This document shows positions 6,926 to 16,410 of a stretch of DNA of 34,879 nucleotides, piece after piece. The translations under genes were made by a program, and so were the position numbers. Within the stretch, counting starts at the first letter, position 1, and each line of letters starts with the position of its first letter. Under the pieces are notes generated by a model. That model saw only the letters and a program-made list of their open reading frames with translations. It made no database searches and had not been told where the DNA came from. The stretch comes from Thermodesulfovibrionia bacterium (lineage in GTDB: Bacteria; Nitrospirota; Thermodesulfovibrionia; UBA6902), in the NCBI GenBank assembly GCA_020053105.1, contig JAGVNU010000047.1, positions 1 through 34,879 of the forward strand, written 5' to 3'.

Positions 6926-8929
6926 TCAATGATACTTTATCGCTATATATCTGTCGGACCCAAGGTATTCCCTGGCGTGATTGATGTCTTTTTTCCTGCC
7001 GATGAGAAGGAGTACGTCTCCTGACTTCAGTTCAAGATCTGGTGAAGGATTTTGATGTATTTCTTCGCCCCGCTGTACAGCGATAACAGTGACCCCTGTT
7101 TCGGCCCTCAGATGCAATTCCTTGATTGAGTGTCCGCTTACCCTGGAATCTTCCTTAATCAGATATGTCTCAGTCTCTATATCTTTCAAAAAATTATATC
7201 TTTCGGAAAGATGTTTCGGAGGCAGCTCAACCGTTCTCAGGACGCTGTAACTGCCCTTTCTTATACTGCCGATATAATCCGCAATTATATTCTCCGGCAC
7301 TTGATAGTTATGCAGCACCCTGGAAAATATCTCGACTGATGTCTCGAACTCTTCGGGGATCACCTCATTAGCTCCGAGTTTCACAAGCTCGTCCACCTCG
7401 GTTATGTACCTTGTCCTCACGATAATATAAATATCAGGATTCTCGTGTCTCGCGACGGACACAATTGTCCTTGATGAGGCAGGGTCGGATATTGCTACGA
7501 CCAGAAGCCTCGCCCTTCCAATATTCAGTTTATGGAGTATCGCTGCTCCGGTCCCATCGCCGTAATATATCGGCTCTCCTTTCTTCATCATCACCCTCAC
7601 CGTATCGCTGTTCATCTCAAGAACAACGTAAGGTATCTCCGCCTCTCTCAAGACCCTCGCCAGGTTTTTCCCATTCAGACCGAAGCCGATGATTATTACA
7701 TGCCCCTGCCTTTTCGCGGGAGGACCTTCTCTGGAAATTGTTTTGAGCTTATCAACCTTCTCAAGCAGGCGCCTTGACGCTATCCATGCGGACACAGAGG
7801 GGGCGGCTTTTATTACAAAAGGGGAAATCAGCATGGTTGCAACAGAGGATGAGAGAAATATCTGATATAAATCTTCTGATATAAGTCCGGATGTCTTTCC
7901 GGCCACTGCAAGCACGAATGAAAACTCTCCGATCTGGGCCAGACCGAGGCCCGCGCTGACAGCAGTCCTGAAAGGACTTCCTATCGCTAAAACAGAGATC
8001 ACGCCTGTGATTACCTTTAGTCCGAATATCAGTGCGACAGTCAGTGATATCTTCTGCCAGTTCCCCGCCATATGACCGGCATTCATCAGCATCCCTACTG
8101 AAACGAAAAACAGGCCCATAAAGCTCTCTTTAAACGGGAGTATGTCCGCTGCTGCCTGATGCGCGTACTCCGACTCCGAGATAATAAGCCCTGCCAGGAA
8201 TGCGCCGAGCGCAAGTGAAAGACCGAACTTTGATGTCAGCAGGGCTATCCCGAGACAGAACAGGATGATTACGGTTATAAACAACTCCCTGCTTCTCGTA
8301 CGCACAATCTGATGAAGGAGATTCGGGACAAGCCATCTGGCGCTCGTGAGAACAGCGGCTATGATCAAGGCCGCCTTTAACATTTTGATTACCACGTCCG
8401 TAACATTTATACCTTCGCCGGAGAGCGCGGGGACAAGGAGCATCATGGGGACAACGCAAAGGTCCTGAAAGATCAATATCCCGACCATCATGCGTCCGTG
8501 CGGGGTGTCTGTTTCTCCTCTTTCTGAGAGCATTTTCAGGACAATCGCGGTGCTGCTCAGGGCCACAAGAAATCCCATGAAGACGGAGGTATTAACATGT
8601 CCTGTTACAAGATAGACGGCAATAGCGGACAGGCAGATGGTAAGTGTCACCTGCACCCCGCCTCCGCCCAAAACCGATTTTTTTATCCGGAGGAGTTTTG
8701 TAATTGAAAACTCAACGCCGATGGTAAACAAAAGGAGTATGACCCCGATCTCCGCCATCATTTCCACGGCACGAACGTCTTCCACAAGTCCGATGCCGTA
8801 GGGACCGATGATAACGCCCGTAACAAGGAAACCTACAATAGAAGGTATCTTCAGCCTGTGCAGTAAAAACACAACCAGCGCGGAGGCCCCGAAAATAATT
8901 ACCAGCGATGTTAAAAAATCGGATTCCAT
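6926..8929 (-). CDS. CPA2-family cation:proton antiporter (KefB/YbaL type) with TrkA domains
   Basis: The 667-residue protein starts with a roughly 12-13 segment Na+/H+-exchanger membrane domain (residues 1-385). Recognisable stretches include FTIGVEFS, LSSTAIVLK and AGLIISESEY. It is followed by a TrkA-N Rossmann domain at about 408-525 with the nucleotide loop GFGLNG. A TrkA-C domain ends the chain (KELHLRAETGVTVIAVQRG, about 590-660). Such proteins exchange K+ or Na+ for protons and are gated by nucleotides bound to the TrkA part. It lies 54 bases downstream of an MscS channel, so both point to ion and osmotic homeostasis. The exported ion cannot be told from sequence. Confidence 0.9.
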   Translation of the reverse strand: MESDFLTSLVIIFGASALVVFLLHRLKIPSIVGFLVTGVIIGPYGIGLVEDVRAVEMMAEIGVILLLFTIGVEFSITKLLRIKKSVLGGGGVQVTLTICLSAIAVYLVTGHVNTSVFMGFLVALSSTAIVLKMLSERGETDTPHGRMMVGILIFQDLCVVPMMLLVPALSGEGINVTDVVIKMLKAALIIAAVLTSARWLVPNLLHQIVRTRSRELFITVIILFCLGIALLTSKFGLSLALGAFLAGLIISESEYAHQAAADILPFKESFMGLFFVSVGMLMNAGHMAGNWQKISLTVALIFGLKVITGVISVLAIGSPFRTAVSAGLGLAQIGEFSFVLAVAGKTSGLISEDLYQIFLSSSVATMLISPFVIKAAPSVSAWIASRRLLEKVDKLKTISREGPPAKRQGHVIIIGFGLNGKNLARVLREAEIPYVVLEMNSDTVRVMMKKGEPIYYGDGTGAAILHKLNIGRARLLVVAISDPASSRTIVSVARHENPDIYIIVRTRYITEVDELVKLGANEVIPEEFETSVEIFSRVLHNYQVPENIIADYIGSIRKGSYSVLRTVELPPKHLSERYNFLKDIETETYLIKEDSRVSGHSIKELHLRAETGVTVIAVQRGEEIHQNPSPDLELKSGDVLLLIGRKKDINHAREYLGSDRYIAIKYH

Positions 8930-8939
8930 AATTTCAGGT

Positions 8940-8968
8940 AGTATAAATTATGTTTTACTCAAGTGCAA
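8940..8968 (-). promoter_or_regulatory. Promoter for the CPA2 antiporter gene
   Basis: On the minus strand TTGCAC (8968-8963), a 17-base spacer and TATACT (8945-8940) form a good sigma-70-type promoter ending 10 bases before the ATG. No Shine-Dalgarno is present, so the 5' UTR would be only a few bases. It overlaps the end of the mscS reading frame (8984) only in its upstream region. Confidence 0.5.
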
Positions 8969-8983
8969 TTGCGCAGACGAGCG

Positions 8984-10027
8984 TTACTTCCGCCATTCCT
9001 TCTCTTCTCTCACGTACAGTGTCCTTTGCGGGAATGGGATTTCAATGCCTTCGGCCCTGAACCTCTTGATTATCCTCTTTCTCAACTCATGCTGCACGAG
9101 GTTCTGGTCCGCAAACTCACGGACATGGCAGGTAAGGGTAAAATCAAGGGAGCTTTGTCCGAATCCGGGAATAAGTCTCACAAAAGACTCCGGGTCGCCG
9201 AGCAGTCCCGGAATTTCACTGGCCCCCCTTTGGGCCTCTTCAAGGAGTATCTTTTCCACTTTATCCGGATCGGAAGAATAACTCACTCCAACCTGTATCA
9301 GCAGGGCCATCCTCTTTTCAGGAAGGTGGTAATTTGTAACGATGCTCTGCGACAGCTTGCTGTTGGGGATCATGACCATATTGTTCGGGATCATGCGGAT
9401 TCTTGTGGTGCGCCATGTGATGTCGTCAACGTATCCTTCCTGACCTGTTTCCAGCCTGATAAAATCCCCTACCCTGACGGATTTTTCCATCAGTATATGA
9501 ATGCCGGCAAAGAGATTCGACAGGGTGTCCTGGAGCGCGAGCGCGACCGCAAGACCACCCACGCCCAGGGCGGTGATCAGTGGCGTGATTGATATGCCGA
9601 GGACGGAAAGGATAATCAAAAAACCCATTACAAGGATCGTACCTTTCAATATTCCGTATGCTAGTCCGGTCGTGGGAATCGGGAGATTGGAGGACTGGAT
9701 ATAATTTCTGAATATCCTGCCGGCCAGATTGGCGGCGGCAATGGTTATCGAAAATATTATTATTATGTGGATGGCTTTACTGATATACAGGACATATTTT
9801 TCCGGAAGCTCCGAGACGCCAACGCCTATATATAATCCGATAGCGATGCACCATAATATTGAAGGCGTCTTTAATGACTTGATTATAATGTCGTCAAGCT
9901 TGGTCTCTGTCTTCTCCGCCCATTTATGGAGGAACTTGAAGGCAATAGCACGGATGGAAAACAATATTCCCGCTGACAGGACAGCGATTGTAGAAGGTAT
10001 AAATATCCTGTTTATATCCAACCGCAC
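8984..10027 (-). CDS. mscS: Small-conductance mechanosensitive channel, MscS family
   Basis: MscS channels open under membrane tension to release solutes after hypo-osmotic shock. The N-terminal part has several membrane segments. The pore helix and first beta domain are clear: ALGVGGLAVALALQDTLSNLFAGI then VRVGDFIRL, VDDITWRTTRIR and IPNSKLSQSIVTN. The C-terminal alpha/beta domain ends with IEIPFPQRTLYV. The start is uncertain. GTG at 10027 overlaps the AAGGAG ribosome binding site, whereas TTG at 10021 sits 5 bases after it and may be the true start. An in-frame stop lies just upstream. It precedes the CPA2 antiporter gene. Confidence 0.93.
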   Translation of the reverse strand: MRLDINRIFIPSTIAVLSAGILFSIRAIAFKFLHKWAEKTETKLDDIIIKSLKTPSILWCIAIGLYIGVGVSELPEKYVLYISKAIHIIIIFSITIAAANLAGRIFRNYIQSSNLPIPTTGLAYGILKGTILVMGFLIILSVLGISITPLITALGVGGLAVALALQDTLSNLFAGIHILMEKSVRVGDFIRLETGQEGYVDDITWRTTRIRMIPNNMVMIPNSKLSQSIVTNYHLPEKRMALLIQVGVSYSSDPDKVEKILLEEAQRGASEIPGLLGDPESFVRLIPGFGQSSLDFTLTCHVREFADQNLVQHELRKRIIKRFRAEGIEIPFPQRTLYVREEKEWRK

Positions 10028-10042
10028 TCCTTAAATCAGTGT

Positions 10043-11311
10043 TTATAAACTATCGCTGTGTAAGTTGTCCCGTGTTTTTTCGGCCAATGCGAAAACCGGG
10101 GGCTTAATAGAGGCAAGCTGAGTGTCCATCCGGTCCCTGAAGCTTCTGAATTCAGCCATCAATTTACCGGGGATAGACTCTCCTCTCGGCATCTTTATGG
10201 CAAGGGGATTAACAGACCTGTGATTTATCTTCATCTCATAATGAAGGTGCGGGCCTGTCGCCAGTCCCGTTGAGCCGACATAACCGATAATATCTCCCTG
10301 ATCAACTCTGGTCCCGCTCCTGATTCCTTTATCAATCCTTGATAAATGTCCATAGTATGTTTCATAACCGTTCGGATGCCTTATCCCGACAAGCCTGCCG
10401 TATCCGCCCTTATTTCCTGCAAAGATGATCTTACCGTCACCTATTGCGGAAACCGGCGTCCCTGTGGGAGCTGAATAATCAACTCCGTGATGCGGCCGGT
10501 AAGTTCTTAATACAGGGTGAAATCTGTTTTTGGAATAATATGAACTTATCCGCCTGAAATTCAGTGGCGCCTTAAGGAAGGCCTTCCTGAATGATTTGCC
10601 GTTATCGTCATAATAGCCGGTCCTTCCGTTATTCGAAAACCTGTAGGCTTTATATGACTGCCCGTCATTGGTAAATTCCGCCGACTGTATATCTCCGTAT
10701 TTTTTAAAAACTCCTTCCAGGTATAAACCCTCAACAACGATCTTTATCTCGTCATTGTTTCTGATGTCCGTTGTAAAATCTATGTCCCACGCGAAGATGT
10801 CTGAAAGCTCAAGGGCAAGCACCAGGTTCTCCCTGCCCTCGCCGAGCGAAGAGATGAGGTTGTCCCTTATTACACTTCCTATATGCAGTATTTTCTTTTC
10901 ATATTTTATGGGTATCTTTTCGGCATAAAAGCCTGAAGCCGTACGGGTTACGTTCAGGATGGCGTCATCGTTAATCCGGTATTCAAGAGAACTTACCTTC
11001 TCATTATCGTCCACCGTTATCTTGTACTGCCGGCCAGGATGCAATTCCTTCAACTCGTGAACGTCCGCGGCCGCTTCCCTGATCAGGAAAAGCTCGCTTA
11101 TGTCGAGCTTATATTTCTTGAATATATTAAAGAAAGTTTCGCCCTTCGCGATTCTTCCTTTTATCTCACTGAAGATTGTATTTTCAATTTTATCAACTTC
11201 TGCAGGTTTCGCCGTTCCGGGCGTGTCCGTCTTATCTGAGACCGGCGGCTGCCCTTTAACAACAAGGAATAAAGCGATAAGCATAAAAGCTCCGACAAAT
11301 ATTTTTTTCAT
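10043..11311 (-). CDS. M23-family (LytM) murein endopeptidase with OapA/LysM-like N-terminus
   Basis: This is a cell-envelope metallopeptidase expected to cut peptidoglycan cross-links, as MepM does. Residues 1-20 form a membrane anchor or signal (MKKIFVGAFMLIALFLVVKG). Residues about 50-115 hold a LysM/OapA-like unit (GETFFNIFKKYKLDISEL). The LytM domain retains the zinc ligands H274 and D278 in HHGVDY and H357 in HLHYE, plus the YGHL histidine (322), so it should be active. Length 422 is normal. A GAGGAG ribosome binding site supports the ATG. It is upstream of mscS in the same direction with a 15-base gap. Confidence 0.9.
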   Translation of the reverse strand: MKKIFVGAFMLIALFLVVKGQPPVSDKTDTPGTAKPAEVDKIENTIFSEIKGRIAKGETFFNIFKKYKLDISELFLIREAAADVHELKELHPGRQYKITVDDNEKVSSLEYRINDDAILNVTRTASGFYAEKIPIKYEKKILHIGSVIRDNLISSLGEGRENLVLALELSDIFAWDIDFTTDIRNNDEIKIVVEGLYLEGVFKKYGDIQSAEFTNDGQSYKAYRFSNNGRTGYYDDNGKSFRKAFLKAPLNFRRISSYYSKNRFHPVLRTYRPHHGVDYSAPTGTPVSAIGDGKIIFAGNKGGYGRLVGIRHPNGYETYYGHLSRIDKGIRSGTRVDQGDIIGYVGSTGLATGPHLHYEMKINHRSVNPLAIKMPRGESIPGKLMAEFRSFRDRMDTQLASIKPPVFALAEKTRDNLHSDSL

Positions 11312-11412
11312 ATTATCTCCTCTTCCCCGTTTTGCTATAACAATTTTCCGACCGTTATTGAAATCCCGGACTTAGCTGCCTGGCCTTTATTTCTTTATAC
11401 ATGCCGTAATTA

Positions 11413-11436
11413 TTGCCATTCCTATAATAATGGCAA
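11413..11436. repeat. Inverted repeat between the divergent M23 and crcB genes
   Basis: TTGCCATT (11413-11420) and AATGGCAA (11429-11436) form a perfect 8-bp dyad around an 8-base centre. It lies in the 254-bp divergent intergenic region and may be a regulator-binding site. No T-run follows, so it is not a terminator. The rest of this gap is AT-rich with no further feature I can support. Confidence 0.4.
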
Positions 11437-11565
11437 GCCGTTAAATTGTAAATAATTAAGATCACATTATTAATATTTTTTAAGTCGGATATCTGTCAGC
11501 CGAAAAATGTTCCCCTCGGAATACGTAATTTGTTAAGATATCCGGAACTTACGAAAGACTTCTAT

Positions 11566-11952
11566 ATGACAAAATACATATTGCTCGCAGCCGGCGGGGC
11601 CATCGGCACCCTGCTCCGTTATTCATTGTCGGGATTGACATACAATTTTATTAACGGCATTTTCCCATGGGGAACTTTAGTCGTCAATCTATCCGGTTCT
11701 TTTGCAATCGGCCTGCTCTGGGGGTTTTTTGAAATTGAAAATATTACACCGGACATGAGGAATTTTATATTTGTCGGCATTCTTGGAGGCTTCACTACCT
11801 TCTCATCTTTTACCCTGGAAAGTTTCAATCTTTTCCGGGACGGAGAAATCAAATATGCGATATCAAACATTGTGGCAAGCAATATTGTAGGGCTGGCGCT
11901 GGTTTTTGCCGGCTTCTATATTTCAAGGTATATTATTAACCTTATCAGATAG
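11566..11952 (+). CDS. crcB: Fluoride channel/exporter CrcB (Fluc)
   Basis: This is a four-helix membrane protein that lets fluoride leave the cell as a dual-topology dimer. Family signatures are all visible: GGAIGTLLRY, PWGTLVVNLSGS and the GILGGFTTFSSFTLE motif that lines the pore and holds the central Na+ site. The ATG at 11566 is chosen over the open frame beginning at 11530, because MTKYILLAAGGAIG is the usual N-terminus. No fluoride riboswitch motif is visible upstream. It is followed after 10 bases by a DUF190 gene, a common pairing. Confidence 0.93.
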   Translation: MTKYILLAAGGAIGTLLRYSLSGLTYNFINGIFPWGTLVVNLSGSFAIGLLWGFFEIENITPDMRNFIFVGILGGFTTFSSFTLESFNLFRDGEIKYAISNIVASNIVGLALVFAGFYISRYIINLIR

Positions 11953-11962
11953 GACAAGAGCC

Positions 11963-12304
11963 ATGAAACTACCGGAAGAAGGTAAATTGCTAAGAATCTT
12001 TATCGGAGAAACCGATATGTATCAGGGGAAGACGCTTTATGAAGCTATTGTTCTGAAGGCAAGGGAACTGAATCTCGCAGGCGCCACGGTCTTCAGGGGC
12101 ATAATGGGTTACGGGGCCGCAAGCCGTATCCATTCCATAAAGCTGCTCAGGCTGTCGGAAGACCTGCCTGTAATGATTGAAATAGTCGATACAGGGGAGA
12201 ACATTGATAAGATACTTCCATTTCTAGATGAAACTGTGAGAGAGGGCCTCATTACAATGGAAAACGTCAGAGTCATTAAATACAGACACAGTAATATGGA
12301 TTGA
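11963..12304 (+). CDS. DUF190 family protein
   Basis: The 113-residue product contains LLRIFIGETDMYQGKTLYEAIVLKARE, GATVFRGIMGYGA and LPVMIEIVDT (listed in separate parts), the hallmark of the small PII-like DUF190 family. These proteins frequently sit beside crcB, and a link to fluoride handling is presumed from that neighbourhood. The start ATG at 11963 follows AGGACAAGAG. The open frame further upstream overlaps crcB and is not needed. Confidence 0.88.
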   Translation: MKLPEEGKLLRIFIGETDMYQGKTLYEAIVLKARELNLAGATVFRGIMGYGAASRIHSIKLLRLSEDLPVMIEIVDTGENIDKILPFLDETVREGLITMENVRVIKYRHSNMD

Positions 12305-12307
12305 TCC

Positions 12308-12340
12308 CCGATGTAATAGGAAGACACGTTACCACATCGG
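12308..12340. terminator. Hairpin between convergent DUF190 and HDOD genes (weak terminator candidate)
   Basis: CCGATGT (12308-12314) and ACATCGG (12334-12340) can pair 7 bp around a 19-base loop. There is no T-run on either side. Only the position between converging genes suggests a terminator role. Confidence 0.25.
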
Positions 12341-12371
12341 TCCTCTAACCATTGACTCACATTTTTGAGGT

Positions 12372-13229
12372 TTAATCAAAGACTGATTTTTCAGCGTTAT
12401 ACGTCTCGCTGATTTCATTGACCAATTTATCTAATTTATCTTTCCCCAAATCAAGATAAACAGCAGACGGCAGTTCCTGCAATATGATCGATTCATCAGC
12501 TTCCCTGTATCCTATCCCCAGGACTTTGCATATATGATCAGACAGGTGAACGCAGGCAAGACTTTTGGCGGTAAGAGAGTCACTTATCTCCTCAAGACTG
12601 CAATGATTTAAATGGTGTTCCTTCAGCACCGTCACGAGCGGGGAGGCAAATTTCCACTTCCCGGTCACACCGGCGCCGACCTCGGCATGATCATACCCGT
12701 AAATATCTCTCTCGGCGGCTATTGAATCGATCCCTTCATTGTACATTTTCATCATGACCTCGGAATAGGTTTCAGGGGTCTCATTATTCATGATGACCTT
12801 TCCCAGGTCGTGCATCAGCCCGCCGACAAAGGCAATGTCTGTCACTTCGCTTCCAAGCCCCCTGGATATAAGCTTCGCCGCAACAGCTGCGCCGACAGAA
12901 TGGTCCCATATTATTTTTTCCGTCATACCGAATTTCTTATACAATGACCTGGTGGTGGCAGTCAGCACAATACTCCTCAATGTCTTGAATCCCAATATTA
13001 ATAATGCGTGCTGAAGGCTCGTTACTTCCCGTCTCAGCCCGTACAGGGCGCTGTTGGATATCTTTAGAATTCTCGCCGCAATGGTCTGGTCTTTTTCGAT
13101 CACGGCACTCAAATCATCGATTGAACAGTTTTCATCGTTTAATATTTCAAGGGCCTTCCTTGCTACAAAAGGAAGGACTTTAAGATCGCCTGCCTTGTTA
13201 ATCAGTTCGTCTTTTGAAGGAATATTCAA
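12372..13229 (-). CDS. HDOD domain signalling protein
   Basis: The 285-residue protein is one HDOD domain (about residues 10-210). It contains LPFVARKALEILND, IEKDQTIAARILKISNSALY, LILGFKTLRSIVLT and a preserved GLMHDLGK histidine-aspartate pair. Most HDOD domains lack the full HD metal set, so whether it has phosphodiesterase activity is unknown. They usually act in signalling networks. Translation starts at a TTG (13229) with a strong GGAGG seven bases upstream; the ATG that overlaps this GGAGG is in another frame and soon stops. It is a single gene, divergent from the pyr operon. Confidence 0.85.
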   Translation of the reverse strand: MNIPSKDELINKAGDLKVLPFVARKALEILNDENCSIDDLSAVIEKDQTIAARILKISNSALYGLRREVTSLQHALLILGFKTLRSIVLTATTRSLYKKFGMTEKIIWDHSVGAAVAAKLISRGLGSEVTDIAFVGGLMHDLGKVIMNNETPETYSEVMMKMYNEGIDSIAAERDIYGYDHAEVGAGVTGKWKFASPLVTVLKEHHLNHCSLEEISDSLTAKSLACVHLSDHICKVLGIGYREADESIILQELPSAVYLDLGKDKLDKLVNEISETYNAEKSVFD

Positions 13230-13378
13230 TTTAGGGCCTCCATCACAAATAATGCAGTTAACCGTTTATTAAGAATAGAAGATATCTCCTACCAATAAAG
13301 TTAAACTCTCCGCGTCTAAAAATCAACTTTTTTTTCATTTACTCTGATATTTATTATTCTGTTTTGCCATCCGTTCTA

Positions 13379-13407
13379 TTGACAATACCGTTATTTTATA
13401 TTAAAAT
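13379..13407 (+). promoter_or_regulatory. Promoter of the pyr operon
   Basis: A perfect TTGACA (13379-13384), a 17-base spacer and TAAAAT (13402-13407) make the best sigma-70-type promoter in the window. Transcription should begin near 13414, leaving about 140 bases of leader before pyrR. The rest of the 324-base gap upstream of it, toward the divergent HDOD gene, is AT-rich and shows nothing further. Confidence 0.75.
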
Positions 13408-13411
13408 TTTT

Positions 13412-13473
13412 ACCAGCATTAACCTTTAAACTGGTCCGGAGAGGCTGGAAAGGAAAAACTGATTGCACCTCTC
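13412..13473 (+). promoter_or_regulatory. PyrR-binding RNA element in the pyr leader
   Basis: The sequence TTTAAACTGGTCC followed by GGAGAGGCTGGAAAGG (13425-13453) closely matches the PyrR-binding loop of Bacillus pyr leaders (consensus around AGUCC-N-GNGAGGCUG-N-GAAGG). PyrR plus UMP binds this loop. Two competing pairings are visible: ACCAG (13412-13416) with CTGGT (13431-13435), and the conserved GAGAGG (13439-13444) with CCTCTC (13468-13473). I do not see a classical terminator with T-run before pyrR. A 6-bp pairing of CTTTTC (13514-13519) with the pyrR ribosome binding site GAAAGG (13541-13546) is possible, so control could be translational. Confidence 0.75.
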
Positions 13474-13553
13474 ATTCTTAATAATACTTCAGGTCTGTGC
13501 CCGCAAACATTTTCTTTTCCGCTCAATAGAAATATTCAGAGAAAGGCTTTTTT

Positions 13554-14087
13554 ATGTCTAAAGAAATTCTGGACAGCGACGATATCAACAGGGCCATAAG
13601 AAGAATGGCCCATGAAATAATTGAAAAAAACAAGGGTGTATCAAACCTTTGCCTTGTCGGTATACAAAAAGGCGGAGTTACTCTCGCCGAGAGACTTGCC
13701 TCACAGATCGAAGCTATCGAAGGGGGGAAAATCCAGGTCGGAAAACTTGATATCACATTATATAGAGATGACCTTAATACAAAAGTTGAGCAGCCGGTAG
13801 TAAAACGCACTGAAATTCCATACGCCATTGATGATAAAACCGTAATTCTCGTAGATGACGTGCTATTTACAGGGAGAAGCATCAGGGCCGCGATGGATGC
13901 CCTTATAGACTTCGGCAGGCCTGCCTACATACAGCTTGCCGTGCTGATAGACAGGGGCCACAGAGAACTGCCGATAAGGGCGGATTACGCGGGGAAAAAT
14001 ATTCCTACGTCTTTTAATGACCGTATTGAAGTAACTCTTAAAGAAGATAACAATAAGGACAAGGTAGTTTTAATAAGTGATAAATAG
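13554..14087 (+). CDS. pyrR: PyrR, pyr operon RNA-binding regulator / uracil phosphoribosyltransferase
   Basis: The 177-residue protein has the PRPP-binding motif [15 protein letters not shown] (about residues 99-113), [15 protein letters not shown] and the PyrR-typical [21 protein letters not shown] (given here in part). PyrR senses UMP and binds pyr mRNA leaders. Many also have weak uracil phosphoribosyltransferase activity. It is the first gene after a leader containing its own predicted binding motif, so autoregulation is expected. GAAAGG seven bases before the ATG is the ribosome binding site. A 36-base gap separates it from pyrB. Confidence 0.95.
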   Translation: MSKEILDSDDINRAIRRMAHEIIEKNKGVSNLCLVGIQKGGVTLAERLASQIEAIEGGKIQVGKLDITLYRDDLNTKVEQPVVKRTEIPYAIDDKTVILVDDVLFTGRSIRAAMDALIDFGRPAYIQLAVLIDRGHRELPIRADYAGKNIPTSFNDRIEVTLKEDNNKDKVVLISDK

Positions 14088-14123
14088 ACGATTCATTCAG
14101 GCTGAAGCAAATGGACAGCAATC

Positions 14124-15044
14124 ATGATTAAATCAAAACACCTTTTAGGAATAAAGGAACTGACGTCTGAAGAAATTTACCATATCCTTGATACTGCCGC
14201 TGGTTTCAGGGACGTCCTTCACCGGGACATAAAAAAGGTCCCTCCGCTCAGGGGCAAGACCGTCGTAAGTCTCTTTTTCGAGCCGTCAACCAGGACAAAG
14301 ACTTCCTTTGCGCTTGCAGCCAAGAGGCTGAGCGCTGACTTCGTAAATTTTTCAGTATCAACCAGCAGCGTGCTGAAAGGTGAAACGATAAAAGACACTG
14401 CCCTGACGATCCAGGCACTGGGGGCCGACTTCGTCGTAATAAGACATCCCTCCGCCGGTGTTCCTCACTTCCTGAGCAACATACTGGACATGTCGGTCAT
14501 AAACGCCGGTGACGGCGCTAATGAGCATCCGACACAGGCGCTTCTCGATCTGTTTACAATTCAGACCCACAAAAAAAACTTTCAGGGCCTGACCGTGGCG
14601 ATAATCGGAGATATTGCCCACAGCAGAGTTGCAAAATCCAATATCTACGCCTTAACAAAGCTCGGAGCAAAAGTGAGATTGATCTGTCCACCCACGCTCA
14701 TGCCTGCCGAGATAGGGAAGCTTGGCGTAGACGTTTTCCATTCCATCGATGACGGGATAAAAAAAGCCGACGTTATCATGACCCTGAGACTCCAGCTCGA
14801 ACGTCAGAGCAAAGGTTTCCTTCCGTCTCTTGAGGAATACTTCAAGCTTTACGGCCTCACCTCTGAAAGACTCAAACTGGCGAAAAGTGACGCCCTTGTC
14901 ATGCATCCCGGCCCCATGAACAGAGGGGTCGAAATCGAATCCGCTGTCGCTGACGGGCCGCAGTCGGTAATACTTGAACAGGTGACCAATGGTCTTGCTG
15001 TCAGAATGGCGGTTTTATATCTTCTTGCAGGAGTAAGAAAATGA
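14124..15044 (+). CDS. pyrB: Aspartate carbamoyltransferase catalytic chain
   Basis: It transfers the carbamoyl group from carbamoyl phosphate to L-aspartate. The carbamoyl-phosphate site is [11 protein letters not shown] (about residues 52-62). [12 protein letters not shown] and the aspartate-side loop [15 protein letters not shown] are intact. Length 306 is standard. No pyrI regulatory chain is present, so feedback control probably depends on PyrR. Its last codon overlaps the pyrC start by four bases (ATGA). Confidence 0.97.
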   Translation: MIKSKHLLGIKELTSEEIYHILDTAAGFRDVLHRDIKKVPPLRGKTVVSLFFEPSTRTKTSFALAAKRLSADFVNFSVSTSSVLKGETIKDTALTIQALGADFVVIRHPSAGVPHFLSNILDMSVINAGDGANEHPTQALLDLFTIQTHKKNFQGLTVAIIGDIAHSRVAKSNIYALTKLGAKVRLICPPTLMPAEIGKLGVDVFHSIDDGIKKADVIMTLRLQLERQSKGFLPSLEEYFKLYGLTSERLKLAKSDALVMHPGPMNRGVEIESAVADGPQSVILEQVTNGLAVRMAVLYLLAGVRK

Positions 15045-16315
15045 GCATCCTGATTACAAACGGACGTGTGATTGACCCGGAGCAAAATATAGACGGTTAT
15101 AATGATCTTCTGATAAAAGGACGCAAAATTCAGGGGCTGTATCCTAAAGGCAAAGGCCCTTCCGCAGATAAAATAATTGATGCCGCCGGCTGTATCGTCA
15201 TACCCGGTCTTGTGGACATGCATACACACCTGAGGGAACCCGGCTTTGAATACAAGGAGACCATCAAGACAGGCACGCTGGCTGCTGTAAAAGGAGGCTT
15301 CACAACTGTATGCTGCATGCCCAATACGAAGCCTGTCAATGACACAATTTCCGTGACAGAATTCATCCTCGAAAAGTCCAAAAAAGAAGGCTCCTGCACT
15401 GTCTACCCTATCGGGGCGATTACAAGAGGCCAGAAAAGCGAAGAGCTTGTCGAACTTGAAGCTCTCCTTAAAGCAGGCTGCATAGCATTTTCCGATGACG
15501 GGCACCCGGTAACAAACAGCCTCATCATGAGGCGGGCGCTTGAATATTCAAAAATATTTAACGTCCCGATCATATCCCACTGTGAAGATCTTAAATTGTC
15601 CGAGGGCGGGGTCATGAATGAAGGCTTTGTGTCGACAATTGTAGGCTTAAGGGGCATACCTAAGGCAGCCGAAGAAGTTATGGTGGCAAGGGATTTGTCC
15701 CTCTGCGAACTTACGGGCGGACGTCTTCATATCGCCCATGTATCAACCGAAGGTTCAGTGAAATTGATTCGGGACGCAAAGGCACGCGGCATAAATGTGA
15801 CGGCGGAGACATGTCCTCATTATTTTTCCCTGACGGACGAAGCGATTATCAGTTATGACACAAACCTGAAGGTCAATCCCCCCATCAGGACCGCCAGTGA
15901 TGTAGAGGCTATTAAAGAAGGACTTAAAGATGGTACAATTGACGTTATCGCGACAGACCATGCCCCTCATCATTTGGATGATAAAAACAAGGAATTTGAT
16001 TCAGCTGCCTTTGGAATATCAGGCCTTGAAACAGCCTTTGCCCTGGGACTTCAGCTCGTTGATCAGGGGCTCTTTGACATAAGACAACTCATTATCAAGA
16101 TGGCATTAACTCCTTCTCGCATAATGGGAATCGGGAAAGGGGTCTTAACCGTAGACTCCGATGCAGACATAACGATAATCAATACTGAGAAGGAATACAG
16201 GGTTGATTCGTCCACGTTCTTATCAAAGGGAAAGAATTCCCCATTTAATAAATGGGAGCTTAAAGGGACCGTGGAAAAAACCATATCCATGGGTAAGGTT
16301 TTTGAATGGAACTAA
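15041..16315 (+). CDS. pyrC: Dihydroorotase, class I
   Basis: It cyclises carbamoyl-aspartate to dihydroorotate. At 424 residues it is the long class I type. Metal ligands are seen in MHTHLREPG (about 58-66), [22 protein letters not shown] and ATDHAPHH, so the site appears complete and this should be an active enzyme rather than the inactive PyrC' partner of some ATCases. Translation is coupled to pyrB through an ATGA overlap, with AGGAG upstream. Confidence 0.97.
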   Translation: MSILITNGRVIDPEQNIDGYNDLLIKGRKIQGLYPKGKGPSADKIIDAAGCIVIPGLVDMHTHLREPGFEYKETIKTGTLAAVKGGFTTVCCMPNTKPVNDTISVTEFILEKSKKEGSCTVYPIGAITRGQKSEELVELEALLKAGCIAFSDDGHPVTNSLIMRRALEYSKIFNVPIISHCEDLKLSEGGVMNEGFVSTIVGLRGIPKAAEEVMVARDLSLCELTGGRLHIAHVSTEGSVKLIRDAKARGINVTAETCPHYFSLTDEAIISYDTNLKVNPPIRTASDVEAIKEGLKDGTIDVIATDHAPHHLDDKNKEFDSAAFGISGLETAFALGLQLVDQGLFDIRQLIIKMALTPSRIMGIGKGVLTVDSDADITIINTEKEYRVDSSTFLSKGKNSPFNKWELKGTVEKTISMGKVFEWN

Positions 16316-16410
16316 AGTCAGAGTTATTAGCTATGTGTACAAGCATCATCTCTTGACTCTTGATTCACAACGTTAAATTCTTGTCCGGATATTAAACATT
16401 AAATGAAATT

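Noticed and set aside
11312-11565. Possible fluoride riboswitch before crcB
   Set aside because: I could not find the conserved pseudoknot and loop sequences by eye. Only an 8-bp inverted repeat is visible.
13454-13553. Intrinsic terminator in the pyr leader
   Set aside because: Only short pairings (GCAC/GTGC and CTTTTC/GAAAGG) are possible and no GC-rich stem precedes the T-run at the start codon.
16316-16410. Internal promoter before carA (TTGACT, TTGATT)
   Set aside because: No -10 box lies at 16-18 bases from either candidate.
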